A DNA stretch of 13,144 nt. Origin: Solobacterium sp. UBA3691 (GTDB lineage Bacteria; Bacillota_I; Bacilli_A; Erysipelotrichales; Erysipelotrichaceae). The stretch is taken from positions 1 through 13,144 of the forward strand of contig DFIS01000065.1 in NCBI GenBank assembly GCA_002372175.1. Reading direction: 5' to 3'. The translations under genes were made by a program, and so were the position numbers. The notes under the pieces were generated by a model. That model saw nothing but the letters and a program-made list of their open reading frames with translations. It did no database searches and was not told the origin of the DNA. Each line of letters begins with the position of its first letter. The first letter of the stretch is position 1. This document shows positions 1-6,067 of this stretch, piece by piece.

Positions 1-593
1 GCTTCTTCCTGATCATGTGTGACAAAGACGAAGGTAATACCTACTTCCTTCTGGATCTGCTTCAGTTCCAGCTGCATCTCTTTTCTCAGATTCTTATCCA
101 GGGCACTCAGGGATTCATCAAGAAGCAGTACTTTCGGTTCGTTGACCAGGGCTCTGGCAATAGCGACACGCTGCTGCTGACCGCCGGACATCTTCGTGAC
201 ATCTCTGTGCTCAAAGCCTTCCAGACCAACCAGAGAGATCATACGTGCCACCTTCTGGTCGATGATATCCTTAGGTTGTTTCTTGATCTTCAGACCAAAG
301 GCAATGTTCTCATATACATCAAGATGCGGGAATAAAGCATAATGCTGGAAGACTGTATTTACATCTCTCTTATAGGATGGTGTCTGGGCGATATCCTCCC
401 CGTCCATGATGACATGTCCCTCATCGGCGTCCAGAAAGCCGGCGATGATGCGGAGCAGTGTCGTTTTGCCGCATCCGGACGGTCCCAGCAGTGTGACAAA
501 TTCGTTCTCATTAATATCAAGTGAGATATCCTTAAGCACCACCTGACTGCCGAATGTCTTTGTTACGTTTTTTACCTGTATCAGTTTTTTCAT
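1..593 (-). CDS. potA: Spermidine/putrescine ABC transporter ATP-binding protein PotA (3' end cut by window edge)
   Basis: This is the ATPase subunit that powers polyamine import through the PotABCD complex at the inner face of the membrane. The first 197 residues are visible. The Walker A motif GPSGCGKTT is at residues 37-45, the Q-loop is near Q83, the signature SGGQQQ is at 136-141, and Walker B with D-loop reads LLLDESLSALD at 156-166. The switch His is H193 in VTHDQEE. Ser after the Walker B Glu (DES rather than DEP) and the following LRKEMQLELK stretch resemble known PotA rather than a generic importer ATPase. The C-terminal regulatory (TOBE) domain lies beyond the edge. Two ATGs are adjacent (596 and 593). 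The GAGGGG ribosome-binding site fits the second better, because only one base separates it from the first. The gene starts 16 bases after the stop of the XRE-cupin regulator, so the two are probably cotranscribed. The family is clear; the polyamine substrate is inferred from similarity and the regulator beside it. Confidence 0.93.
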   Translation of the reverse strand, partial: MKKLIQVKNVTKTFGSQVVLKDISLDINENEFVTLLGPSGCGKTTLLRIIAGFLDADEGHVIMDGEDIAQTPSYKRDVNTVFQHYALFPHLDVYENIAFGLKIKKQPKDIIDQKVARMISLVGLEGFEHRDVTKMSGGQQQRVAIARALVNEPKVLLLDESLSALDKNLRKEMQLELKQIQKEVGITFVFVTHDQEE

Positions 594-609
594 CATACCC
601 CTCAGCTTT

Positions 610-1149
610 CTAGAATATCGGCGGTGTACTGATCCACAGTATCACTGCCTTTTTTGTACTGCGATTGTATAGGTAATGTTCCTCATTCCCTCTGATGTAG
701 AACGTCTCTCCCTTTTTTACCGTAATACCCTTGGGATCATCACTGCGGCAGAGGGAGATCCTTCCGTTGATCACATAGCCGAGTTCTTCACCTTCATGCG
801 GAGGAATGATCTGTGATCTGCCCTGCGGATCGATCTCCAGCAGGATCGGCTCCATGGCATTCTTCTGCGCATTGGGAACGATCCAGTTGATCGTATATTC
901 ATCCTGTTCATCCACAAAGGTATCCTCAGCCGTAAAGACGATCTGTCCTTCATCCTCTTCCGCAAAGAAGCGCGACATCGTTGTCCCCAGTGCTTCGGTA
1001 ATATCCTCAAGCGTCTGGATCGACGGTGAAGCCAGATTCCGCTCCAGCTGTGACAGATATCCCTTTGTCAGTTCCGTCCGCGATGCCAGTTCTTCCAGTG
1101 TAAGATTTCCTTTGATTCTCAGCTGTCTGATTCTCTTTCCGATCTCCAT
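610..1149 (-). CDS. XRE-family HTH regulator with C-terminal cupin domain, probable regulator of the pot operon
   Basis: This is a 179-residue cytoplasmic DNA-binding regulator. Residues 1-60 form a Cro/C1-type helix-turn-helix (LTLEELASRTELTKGYLSQLERN, with the recognition helix in its second half). Residues 105-175 form a cupin_2 barrel (PPHEGEELGYVINGRISL, then GETFYIRGNEEHYLYN) that usually senses a small ligand. Length and domain order match the PuuR-like/cupin regulators commonly found directly upstream of potABCD. I chose ATG 1149 because GGTGGG lies just upstream of it. A longer frame opening at 1191 would begin inside the inverted repeat that overlaps the promoter. Control of polyamine uptake is inferred from position (16 bases from potA). 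Whether it represses or activates, and its ligand, cannot be seen. Confidence 0.9.
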   Translation of the reverse strand: MEIGKRIRQLRIKGNLTLEELASRTELTKGYLSQLERNLASPSIQTLEDITEALGTTMSRFFAEEDEGQIVFTAEDTFVDEQDEYTINWIVPNAQKNAMEPILLEIDPQGRSQIIPPHEGEELGYVINGRISLCRSDDPKGITVKKGETFYIRGNEEHYLYNRSTKKAVILWISTPPIF

Positions 1150-1167
1150 ATACCCACCAAATAAAAA

Positions 1168-1199
1168 TCCCAAAGAAATTATATATAACATCTTTGGGA
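1168..1199. promoter_or_regulatory. Perfect 9-bp inverted repeat flanking the -10 box, candidate operator of the XRE-cupin regulator
   Basis: TCCCAAAGA (1168-1176) and TCTTTGGGA (1191-1199) are exact inverted repeats separated by 14 AT-rich bases that contain the -10 element. One arm fills the end of the -35/-10 spacer and the other lies at the expected transcription start. This is the classic place for a repressor dimer site. Autoregulation is inferred from position. A transcribed hairpin is unlikely because part of the repeat lies upstream of the expected start. Confidence 0.6.
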
Positions 1200-1205
1200 A
1201 TGCAA
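1178..1205 (-). promoter_or_regulatory. Predicted sigma-A promoter of the XRE-cupin/pot operon
   Basis: On the minus strand a perfect TATAAT (plus positions 1178-1183) is preceded by TTGCAT (1200-1205) with a 16-base spacer. This suits transcription starting about 20-25 bases before the regulator's ATG at 1149. It would let the regulator and potA be expressed independently of nagB. Confidence 0.7.
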
Positions 1206-1208
1206 GTG

Positions 1209-1239
1209 ATTTTAAACAAAAAGTTTAATTATTTTAAAC
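1209..1239. repeat. Phased ATTTTAAAC repeats with an inverted copy, upstream of the regulator promoter
   Basis: ATTTTAAAC occurs at 1209-1217 and again at 1231-1239, exactly 22 bases (about two helical turns) apart. Between them GTTTAA (1223-1228) is the inverted partner of TTAAAC (1212-1217). The block ends three bases before the -35 box at 1200-1205 and just after the nagB stop. It may be a protein-binding site or simply an AT-rich UP element. It lacks the GC stem needed for a strong nagB terminator. Confidence 0.45.
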
Positions 1240-1240
1240 C

Positions 1241-1969
1241 TCAGAGTCTGGACGCTGCCTCTTCATCAAGGAAGACATAAACTTCCGGGTGATCCTGCAG
1301 AATACTAGCCGGGCAGTCGGTTGTCTTGGGACCCTTGATCATGCCCCATACAGCATCTGCTTTATTGGCGCCGGTAGCAATCAGGATGATCTTCTTCGCA
1401 CGCATGATCGAAGCCAGACCCATCGTTGCGGCACTGGTCGGAACCTGGTTGATATCATTGTCGAAGAATCTGGCATTGTCACGTCTTGTCTGCTCTGTCA
1501 GTTCCATCGTATGTGTAACACTGTCAAACGGACAGCCGGGTTCATTAAAGGCGATATGACCGTCACTGCCGATGCCAAGCACCTGAACATCTACGGTATA
1601 CTTGGACAGTTCTGCTTCATATGCTGCACAGTCAGCCTCGGGATCTTCACCGCAGCCGAGAGGTACATGTACATTCTCATCTGGAATGTCGATGTGATTG
1701 AACAGATTAACATGCATAAATGTCCAGTAACTCTCTCTGTGATCTCTCGGCAGACCGATATACTCATCAAGATTGAAAGTAATAATATCCTTGTAGCTGG
1801 TACCATTCTCCTTGTGGTCACGGATCATTTCCTTATACAGGCCCACAGGACTGGAACCTGTCGCAAGACCAAGTACAGGTGTATGGTCACCCTTCAATAC
1901 ACCTTCCATGACCTTGAATGCTTCCGCACTGACTTCGTCGTAAGTCTTCTTTATCGTAATGTGAAACAT
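1241..1969 (-). CDS. nagB: Glucosamine-6-phosphate deaminase
   Basis: This cytoplasmic enzyme converts glucosamine-6-phosphate to fructose-6-phosphate and ammonia, feeding amino sugars into glycolysis. At 242 residues it has the usual length for Firmicutes NagB, which lacks the C-terminal extension of the enterobacterial enzyme. The phosphate-binding loop LGLATGSSPVGLY is at residues 33-45. The catalytic acid region FNLDEY has D68. The GIGSDGHIAFNEP block supplies D136, H138 and E143, equivalent to D141, H143 and E148 of the E. coli enzyme. The start is set by GGAGG seven bases upstream of ATG 1969. A possible -10 box (TATGAT on the minus strand, 1995-2000) lies upstream, with no convincing -35. 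The XRE regulator follows after 91 bases and seems to have its own promoter, so nagB may be monocistronic or read through weakly. Confidence 0.96.
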   Translation of the reverse strand: MFHITIKKTYDEVSAEAFKVMEGVLKGDHTPVLGLATGSSPVGLYKEMIRDHKENGTSYKDIITFNLDEYIGLPRDHRESYWTFMHVNLFNHIDIPDENVHVPLGCGEDPEADCAAYEAELSKYTVDVQVLGIGSDGHIAFNEPGCPFDSVTHTMELTEQTRRDNARFFDNDINQVPTSAATMGLASIMRAKKIILIATGANKADAVWGMIKGPKTTDCPASILQDHPEVYVFLDEEAASRL

Positions 1970-2040
1970 AATTTACCTCCGATATTTCAAGTGTATCATA
2001 CATCTTAATAATAGGGATAAGTATATCTTTGCAAACGTTG

Positions 2041-2049
2041 TGTTATAAT
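2041..2049 (+). promoter_or_regulatory. Extended -10 promoter for the phosphodiester glycosidase gene
   Basis: TGTTATAAT combines an upstream TG with a perfect TATAAT (2044-2049). No good -35 is seen at 16-18 bases, which is common for extended -10 promoters. A start near 2056 would leave a leader of only about 12 bases before ATG 2068, with no ribosome-binding site in it. Confidence 0.6.
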
Positions 2050-2067
2050 ATCATGGTTATAAATGTT

Positions 2068-3081
2068 ATGACGGTACGCAAAAGGAAAAAACGCAGGCTG
2101 AAAGCCGGTATACGCAGATTCAGCCGCAAGACCCTGATCTTCATCATTACAACGATGGTGATCGGCGGCATTACGGGTTATCTGGCATTACTGCTGCTGT
2201 TCAAGGGACCTTCCCCTTCCTTCAGCAATCTTTTTATTGCGACCTTCTATGAGACCCGCAGAGGCAAGGCAGTTGTCCGCTGGTTCTTCAGCGAGGAAGA
2301 GATCACAGCGATCCTGTCCAAGAATCAGCCTACCTATACAACAGAGATCACCTGGAGCAATGAGGAATACTTCAATATTCCGCCGAGTGAGAAAAACAAG
2401 ATCGAGATCCTGGATGTCAGCGGTTCTACCTTTAACGGCAAACTGATGATCGTCAGGGACCCTTCCCGTATGGCTCTCGGTGTCAATACACTGATGGGTG
2501 CAGCCGGTGCCCAGGGCTTTGTCGTACAGGATTATGTCGTATCTGAGGGTGCTATTGCCGGTATCAATGCCGGCGGCTTTGACGATCCTAACGGACGCGG
2601 TGACGGTTCCATCCCCTGGGGTGTTGTCATCAAGGACGGAGAACTGGTTGCCGGACGTATGGATGAATGGGTAACACTGATTGGTTTTAATGATCATGAT
2701 CACCTGATCGTAGGCAATATGACAGCTGCGGATGCTCTCGAATGGCATGTACGTGATGCTGTTACCTTCGGTCCCGTGCTGATCGTTAACGGTGAAGCTG
2801 TGGCGATCACCGGTACCGGCGGCGGTCTGAATCCCCGTACTGTCATCGGACAGCGCGGCGATGGTGCTGTACTGCTGCTTGTCATCAACGGCCGTACGAC
2901 CACCAGCCTTGGTGCATCCTATGAAGACTGTATCAGGATCATGCTTGAGCATGGTGCGATCAATGCGGCAAATCTGGACGGAGGCAGTTCTTCCGTCATG
3001 GTATATAACGGTGAGATCATCAACAATATCGTGTCAATGCGCGGAGACAGGACGGTGCCAACAGCATGGATCGTAAAGTAA
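2068..3081 (+). CDS. Membrane-anchored phosphodiester glycosidase family protein (NAGPA/DUF2233 domain)
   Basis: This 337-residue protein has a short, very basic cytoplasmic tail (MTVRKRKKRRLK), one membrane span at about residues 22-45, and an extracytoplasmic catalytic domain. The domain shows family blocks INAGGF (166-171), GGGLNPRTVIG (251-261), a VLLLVINGR strand and NLDGGSSS (302-309). These match the NAGPA family, whose mammalian member removes GlcNAc from a phosphodiester-linked glycan. Bacterial members are thought to act on surface polymers, but the substrate here is unknown. I chose ATG 2068: the TTG at 2029 and the ATG at 2053 overlap or abut the predicted -10 box, so they would not be in the mRNA. 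The gene overlaps the next by 16 bases, implying coupled translation. nagB lies divergent 98 bases away, which hints at an amino-sugar link but does not prove one. Confidence 0.85.
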   Translation: MTVRKRKKRRLKAGIRRFSRKTLIFIITTMVIGGITGYLALLLLFKGPSPSFSNLFIATFYETRRGKAVVRWFFSEEEITAILSKNQPTYTTEITWSNEEYFNIPPSEKNKIEILDVSGSTFNGKLMIVRDPSRMALGVNTLMGAAGAQGFVVQDYVVSEGAIAGINAGGFDDPNGRGDGSIPWGVVIKDGELVAGRMDEWVTLIGFNDHDHLIVGNMTAADALEWHVRDAVTFGPVLIVNGEAVAITGTGGGLNPRTVIGQRGDGAVLLLVINGRTTTSLGASYEDCIRIMLEHGAINAANLDGGSSSVMVYNGEIINNIVSMRGDRTVPTAWIVK

Positions 3082-4172
3082 AGAGAAAACCAAAGACACG
3101 CACCAGTTATGAGGAACGTCTGCGTCTTGGCAAGGGCTTTCTGTTTCACTGGCTCACCTATGTCCTCTTCGCTCTGATCGTCTGTACGGTCGGCCTGACA
3201 TATATGTACTTCTGGCTGCAGCGATACGAGGAACACAGTGTCAACGGGGCAATGACCCGGTACATGCAGATGGTCGGCAATCATGAGTGGGATGCAATCT
3301 ACGATGAAGACGTTGAGAACTTCCTCGAGCTGAATGACCGTATCACCTACGAGAACTACCTGATCTGGCTGTATGGCGATGCCAATGTCTCCGGTATGAC
3401 CTTCAGTTATTCCGGCAGCGACAGCTATTCCGACTACTATGATGTCTATTACCAGCAGGAAAAACTCTGTGCTCTGGAAGTACACAAGGATGAGGAGACC
3501 GACAGCTGGAAAGTCCGTACGGTATCACAGTCAAAGCGTTACTCATTTGATGTGATGGAAGGCACGACCTTCAGTATCAACAATATCCCGATCGATGATA
3601 CGTTCTATAACGAAAATGATCACGTACCGATGGGCTTTGAGAATTACGGCTTTGAGAATCTGCTTCCGAACACAAAACGGTATTATATCGACAGCTTCAT
3701 CAATGCCCCTGCTCTTCAGCTTTCCAATCCTTCCTATACATATGTGCTTGACCATGTCCGCAATAACTTCTATATCGGTCCTTCACCTGATCCGGAGATG
3801 ATCGATATATACACAAAGGAGATCACGGATACGGCGATCGCCTACTGTAAATACATTACCAAGGACGGCACCTTCTATGCCCTCAACCAGCATCTCTACC
3901 CGAATACGACATTCTATTACAATATTCTGGGTTTTGACCCGCAGTGGTTCTCCACCCATGATGCGATCGAATTCAAGAATATCGAAGTATTCGATCTGAT
4001 GCCGATCGGTGACAACTTCTTCCTGGGGTCGATCTCCTTCGACTACCATGTCATCGCCTCCGATGTATCCAAGACCTACTCCAGTACATACCAGCTGTTC
4101 TTTGTCAAAAACAGCTACGGACAGTGGCGGATGTTCGATATGTCGATCATCAGTGACAGCGGAAATCAATAA
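3066..4172 (+). CDS. Single-span membrane protein with extracytoplasmic domain, unknown function
   Basis: I do not recognise this 368-residue protein. It has a basic N-terminus (MDRKVKRKPKTR), one membrane span at about residues 26-51, and a large outside domain rich in Tyr, Asp and Phe. Residues 55-100 are followed by a stretch dense in Ser and Tyr (about 113-131), and the C-terminus ends in beta-rich sequence (YQLFFVKNSYGQWRMFDMSII). That last pattern resembles NTF2-like or SnoaL-like folds common in secreted Firmicutes proteins, though this is only an impression. The ATG lies inside the 3' end of the phosphodiester glycosidase gene, in another frame, with no clear ribosome-binding site, so it is probably translated by coupling. 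The two products share topology and likely act together at the cell surface. A terminator follows directly. Confidence 0.85.
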   Translation: MDRKVKRKPKTRTSYEERLRLGKGFLFHWLTYVLFALIVCTVGLTYMYFWLQRYEEHSVNGAMTRYMQMVGNHEWDAIYDEDVENFLELNDRITYENYLIWLYGDANVSGMTFSYSGSDSYSDYYDVYYQQEKLCALEVHKDEETDSWKVRTVSQSKRYSFDVMEGTTFSINNIPIDDTFYNENDHVPMGFENYGFENLLPNTKRYYIDSFINAPALQLSNPSYTYVLDHVRNNFYIGPSPDPEMIDIYTKEITDTAIAYCKYITKDGTFYALNQHLYPNTTFYYNILGFDPQWFSTHDAIEFKNIEVFDLMPIGDNFFLGSISFDYHVIASDVSKTYSSTYQLFFVKNSYGQWRMFDMSIISDSGNQ

Positions 4173-4203
4173 AGAGCCAGATTACTCTGACTCTTCTTTT
4201 TTT
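4172..4203 (+). terminator. Rho-independent terminator after the glycosidase/membrane protein pair
   Basis: AAGAGCCAGA (4172-4181) and TCTGACTCTT (4186-4195) form a stem with one mismatch around a four-base loop TTAC, followed by seven T at 4197-4203. Read on the other strand the mismatch becomes a G-U pair, but the U-tail is weak (TTATTGATTT). It is therefore mainly a plus-strand terminator that may also slow transcription of the convergent lipoprotein gene, whose stop codon sits in the loop. Confidence 0.8.
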
Positions 4204-4808
4204 GCGTTTTCGGCCGCGATCAGTCCGTATCCCCAGAATGTACCGTCATTGGTAAACAGAGGCTCACAGGCTGCCGTACCGTTGTTGTAGGCCTCCGTCT
4301 TCATGCATGACGCTTCCCCTGTCTCACCGATATACAGTGTCTCGTAGAATTCGAGATCTTCGGAGAGGACGACTTTGCAGGGACGCCCGGGATCCCTGGC
4401 ATCTTCGCTGTCACAGGTCGATGGTGTCGGCTCGGGATCAGGCTGCGGATCGGTATTCTCCGGCGGTGTGATATCCGGCGGCAACTGGTTCTCTTCCAGC
4501 ACCTTTACGATAATACCTGCTTCCGTCTCATTGCCGGAAGTATCTACACAGATCAGAACAGGATAATATTCACCAGGTTTCGTATAATCGATATTGCCGA
4601 CAACATTGACTCTCAGCAGACCGTCGACATCATCATAACCGGTAATATTGGAGAAATCGATCGGATTGTTGACGGTCGTCTCGAACTCATACTGTGTGAT
4701 ATTGATGTAAGGTCCGTCGGTATCATAACTTGTACTGCTGTGTGTAAGAACCGAACATCCCATCAGCAGGACGAGCGGAACTGCACAGAGTTTCAAATAT
4801 CTTTTCAT
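4182..4808 (-). CDS. Lipoprotein with DUF5011-type Ig-like domain, Pro-rich linker and Cys-containing C-terminal region
   Basis: This 208-residue surface lipoprotein has no assigned function. Residues 1-17 are a lipoprotein signal peptide with a lipobox ending LLMG and the lipidated Cys at C18. Residues 31-105 look like a bacterial Ig-like DUF5011 domain: DGPYINI at the start, DDVDGLLRVNVVG in the middle, and the typical GEYYPVLICVDTSGNETEAGIIVKV ending read in pieces. A Pro/Asp/Glu-rich linker (about 109-130) leads to a C-terminal region with Cys at 132, 144, 168 and 181, which could form two disulphides. The C-terminal part matches no domain I know. I chose ATG 4808 because it gives a proper signal peptide; an in-frame ATG at 4844 would add a non-typical N-terminus and lies upstream of the -10 box. 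It converges on the glycosidase pair and diverges from the dehydrogenase gene. Confidence 0.8.
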   Translation of the reverse strand: MKRYLKLCAVPLVLLMGCSVLTHSSTSYDTDGPYINITQYEFETTVNNPIDFSNITGYDDVDGLLRVNVVGNIDYTKPGEYYPVLICVDTSGNETEAGIIVKVLEENQLPPDITPPENTDPQPDPEPTPSTCDSEDARDPGRPCKVVLSEDLEFYETLYIGETGEASCMKTEAYNNGTAACEPLFTNDGTFWGYGLIAAENAKKEESE

Positions 4809-4815
4809 ACAAACT

Positions 4816-4821
4816 ATTATA
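4816..4821 (-). promoter_or_regulatory. -10 box directly before the lipoprotein ATG (candidate leaderless promoter)
   Basis: A perfect TATAAT on the minus strand is separated by only seven bases (AGTTTGT) from ATG 4808, and no ribosome-binding site is present. Transcription from this box would begin at or next to the A of the ATG. The -35 region is weak. Confidence 0.55.
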
Positions 4822-4852
4822 CCGAAAAGAGAATATATAAGCACTGTAAATT

Positions 4853-4865
4853 GTTTAAGTTAAAC
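4853..4865. promoter_or_regulatory. GTTTAA-G-TTAAAC palindrome, candidate operator upstream of the dehydrogenase gene
   Basis: This is a perfect 6-bp inverted repeat with a single central base. It lies where the -35 of the dehydrogenase promoter would fall and between the two divergent genes. The half-site TTAAAC/GTTTAA is the same as in the block at 1209-1239. The role is inferred. Confidence 0.4.
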
Positions 4866-4877
4866 GATACATATGTC

Positions 4878-4886
4878 TGATAAAAT
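4878..4886 (+). promoter_or_regulatory. Extended -10 promoter of the dehydrogenase gene
   Basis: TGATAAAAT matches an extended -10 (TG, one base, TAAAAT at 4881-4886). The following leader of about 18-20 bases carries GGAGGT at 4901-4906, four bases before ATG 4911. No strong -35 is seen. Confidence 0.5.
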
Positions 4887-4910
4887 GAGATCAGTAGTTA
4901 GGAGGTCATC

Positions 4911-5990
4911 ATGAATACATACAAAATCGGTGTACTCAACGGTGATGATATCGGTCTTGAGATCGTCCCTGTCGCTGTTGACGTACTGAAAACCGCTGCT
5001 GCCAAAAACAATGTACAGATCGACTGGCATCCCCTTCCCGTAGGATATACATCCTTCCTTGAACATGGTACAACTCTGCTTCCTTCCGTACAGGAGGAAC
5101 TGTATACACTGGACGGATGGATCCTGGGACCGATCGGTCATATGGCCTACCCGAAGGATGAACCGCAGTGTTTCAATCCGCATCCGATCCTGCGCCGTGA
5201 TTACGACCTGGTCTCCAATATCCGTCCGGCCAAGTCATATCCGACGGTTCCCTGCATCAAGGACAACGTTGACCTCGTGATCATCCGTGAGAATAATGAA
5301 GGATTCCAGCCTGACAGAAACATGTTTATGGGCAACAGCGAATGCATGCCTACACCGGACATGGCTCTCTCCCTGCGTGTTATCACAAAACGCAACAGCC
5401 AGATCGTTGCCAGAGAAGGCTTTGAGCTTGCCCGCAAGCGGAATAAACTGAAGAAAGTAACGGCTATACACAAGAATACGGTATTTAAGTTAGGCTGCGG
5501 ACTGTTTATCGATTCCTGCCGTGAGATTGCAAAGGAGTATCCCGATATCGAGTTTGAAACATGTGTTGTCGATACCTTTGCGATGAAGATGCTGATGCAT
5601 CCGGAAAACTATGATGTTGTGATCGCAACGAATATGTTTGGCGATATTCTCAGCGATGAAGCGGCCGGACTTGTTGGCGGTCTCGGCATGGCTGCAGGAC
5701 TATGCGCAGGACCGAAGTACTGCATGGCACAGGCTACACACGGCTCTGCCCCGGATATCTCCGGCAAAGGTATTGCCAATCCGTTTGCGATGATCAAATC
5801 CGCACAGATGATGCTGGACTGGCTGGGACGCAGACACCAGGATCCCGTCGCCCTGAAAGCAGCTGAAGACATCGAATGGGCACTGGAAAAAGTACTGGAA
5901 GATAAAGCGTCTGTCACTCCTGATCTTGGCGGTACGGCATCTACTACGCAGATGGGTGAAGCTGTCTGCCGGCTGATCCGTGAACGCTGA
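4911..5990 (+). CDS. NAD-dependent isocitrate/isopropylmalate dehydrogenase family protein, substrate unknown
   Basis: This 359-residue cytoplasmic enzyme belongs to the beta-decarboxylating dehydrogenases that oxidise 2R-hydroxyacids of the malate type. The three substrate arginines are present: R95 and R105 in LRRDYDLVSNIRP and R126 in RENNEGF. Catalytic Lys is K188 in IHKNTVFK, and the metal-binding acids are D221, D245 and D249. The dinucleotide loop HGSAPDISGKGIANP (277-291) has Asp at 282, the residue that favours NAD over NADP. The loop after R126 is unusual: the position of the catalytic Tyr (R+7 in LeuB) is Q133, followed by PDRNMFMGNSECMPTPDM. The gene stands alone between a divergent lipoprotein gene and a terminator, with no leu, icd or tartrate genes beside it. 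It could act on isocitrate, an alkylmalate, tartrate or D-malate; I cannot choose. The start is set by GGAGGT. Confidence 0.9.
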   Translation: MNTYKIGVLNGDDIGLEIVPVAVDVLKTAAAKNNVQIDWHPLPVGYTSFLEHGTTLLPSVQEELYTLDGWILGPIGHMAYPKDEPQCFNPHPILRRDYDLVSNIRPAKSYPTVPCIKDNVDLVIIRENNEGFQPDRNMFMGNSECMPTPDMALSLRVITKRNSQIVAREGFELARKRNKLKKVTAIHKNTVFKLGCGLFIDSCREIAKEYPDIEFETCVVDTFAMKMLMHPENYDVVIATNMFGDILSDEAAGLVGGLGMAAGLCAGPKYCMAQATHGSAPDISGKGIANPFAMIKSAQMMLDWLGRRHQDPVALKAAEDIEWALEKVLEDKASVTPDLGGTASTTQMGEAVCRLIRER

Positions 5991-6009
5991 TTCTGACATA
6001 CACATAAAC

Positions 6010-6030
6010 AAGCTCCGCAAAGGAGCTTTT
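6010..6030 (+). terminator. Rho-independent terminator of the dehydrogenase gene
   Basis: AAGCTCC (6010-6016) pairs perfectly with GGAGCTT (6022-6028) around a five-base loop GCAAA, ending in a short T-run (6027-6030) and then ACTTT. It separates the dehydrogenase gene from the acyltransferase module. Confidence 0.85.
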
Positions 6031-6055
6031 ACTTTCTGCAGACATAAAATCCACT

Positions 6056-6061
6056 TATAAT
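6056..6061 (+). promoter_or_regulatory. -10 box directly before the MBOAT gene ATG (candidate leaderless promoter)
   Basis: A perfect TATAAT ends six bases (ATATTC) before ATG 6068. No ribosome-binding site is visible upstream. The predicted transcription start falls on or beside the start codon. The -35 region (TTTCTG at 6033-6038, 17-base spacer) is poor. Confidence 0.55.
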
Positions 6062-6067
6062 ATATTC

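Noticed and set aside
806..1228. Open frame of 140 codons on the plus strand
   Set aside because: It is antisense to the XRE-cupin gene, shows no domain or ribosome-binding site, and has Ser/Ile-rich composition typical of a reverse-frame shadow.
1209..1239. Terminator for nagB
   Set aside because: The repeat stem TTAAAC/GTTTAA is AT-only apart from one GC pair, too weak for rho-independent termination.
1289..2008. Open frame of 239 codons on the plus strand
   Set aside because: It lies antisense over nagB, which carries all catalytic residues. Its product resembles no protein and it runs into the nagB promoter.
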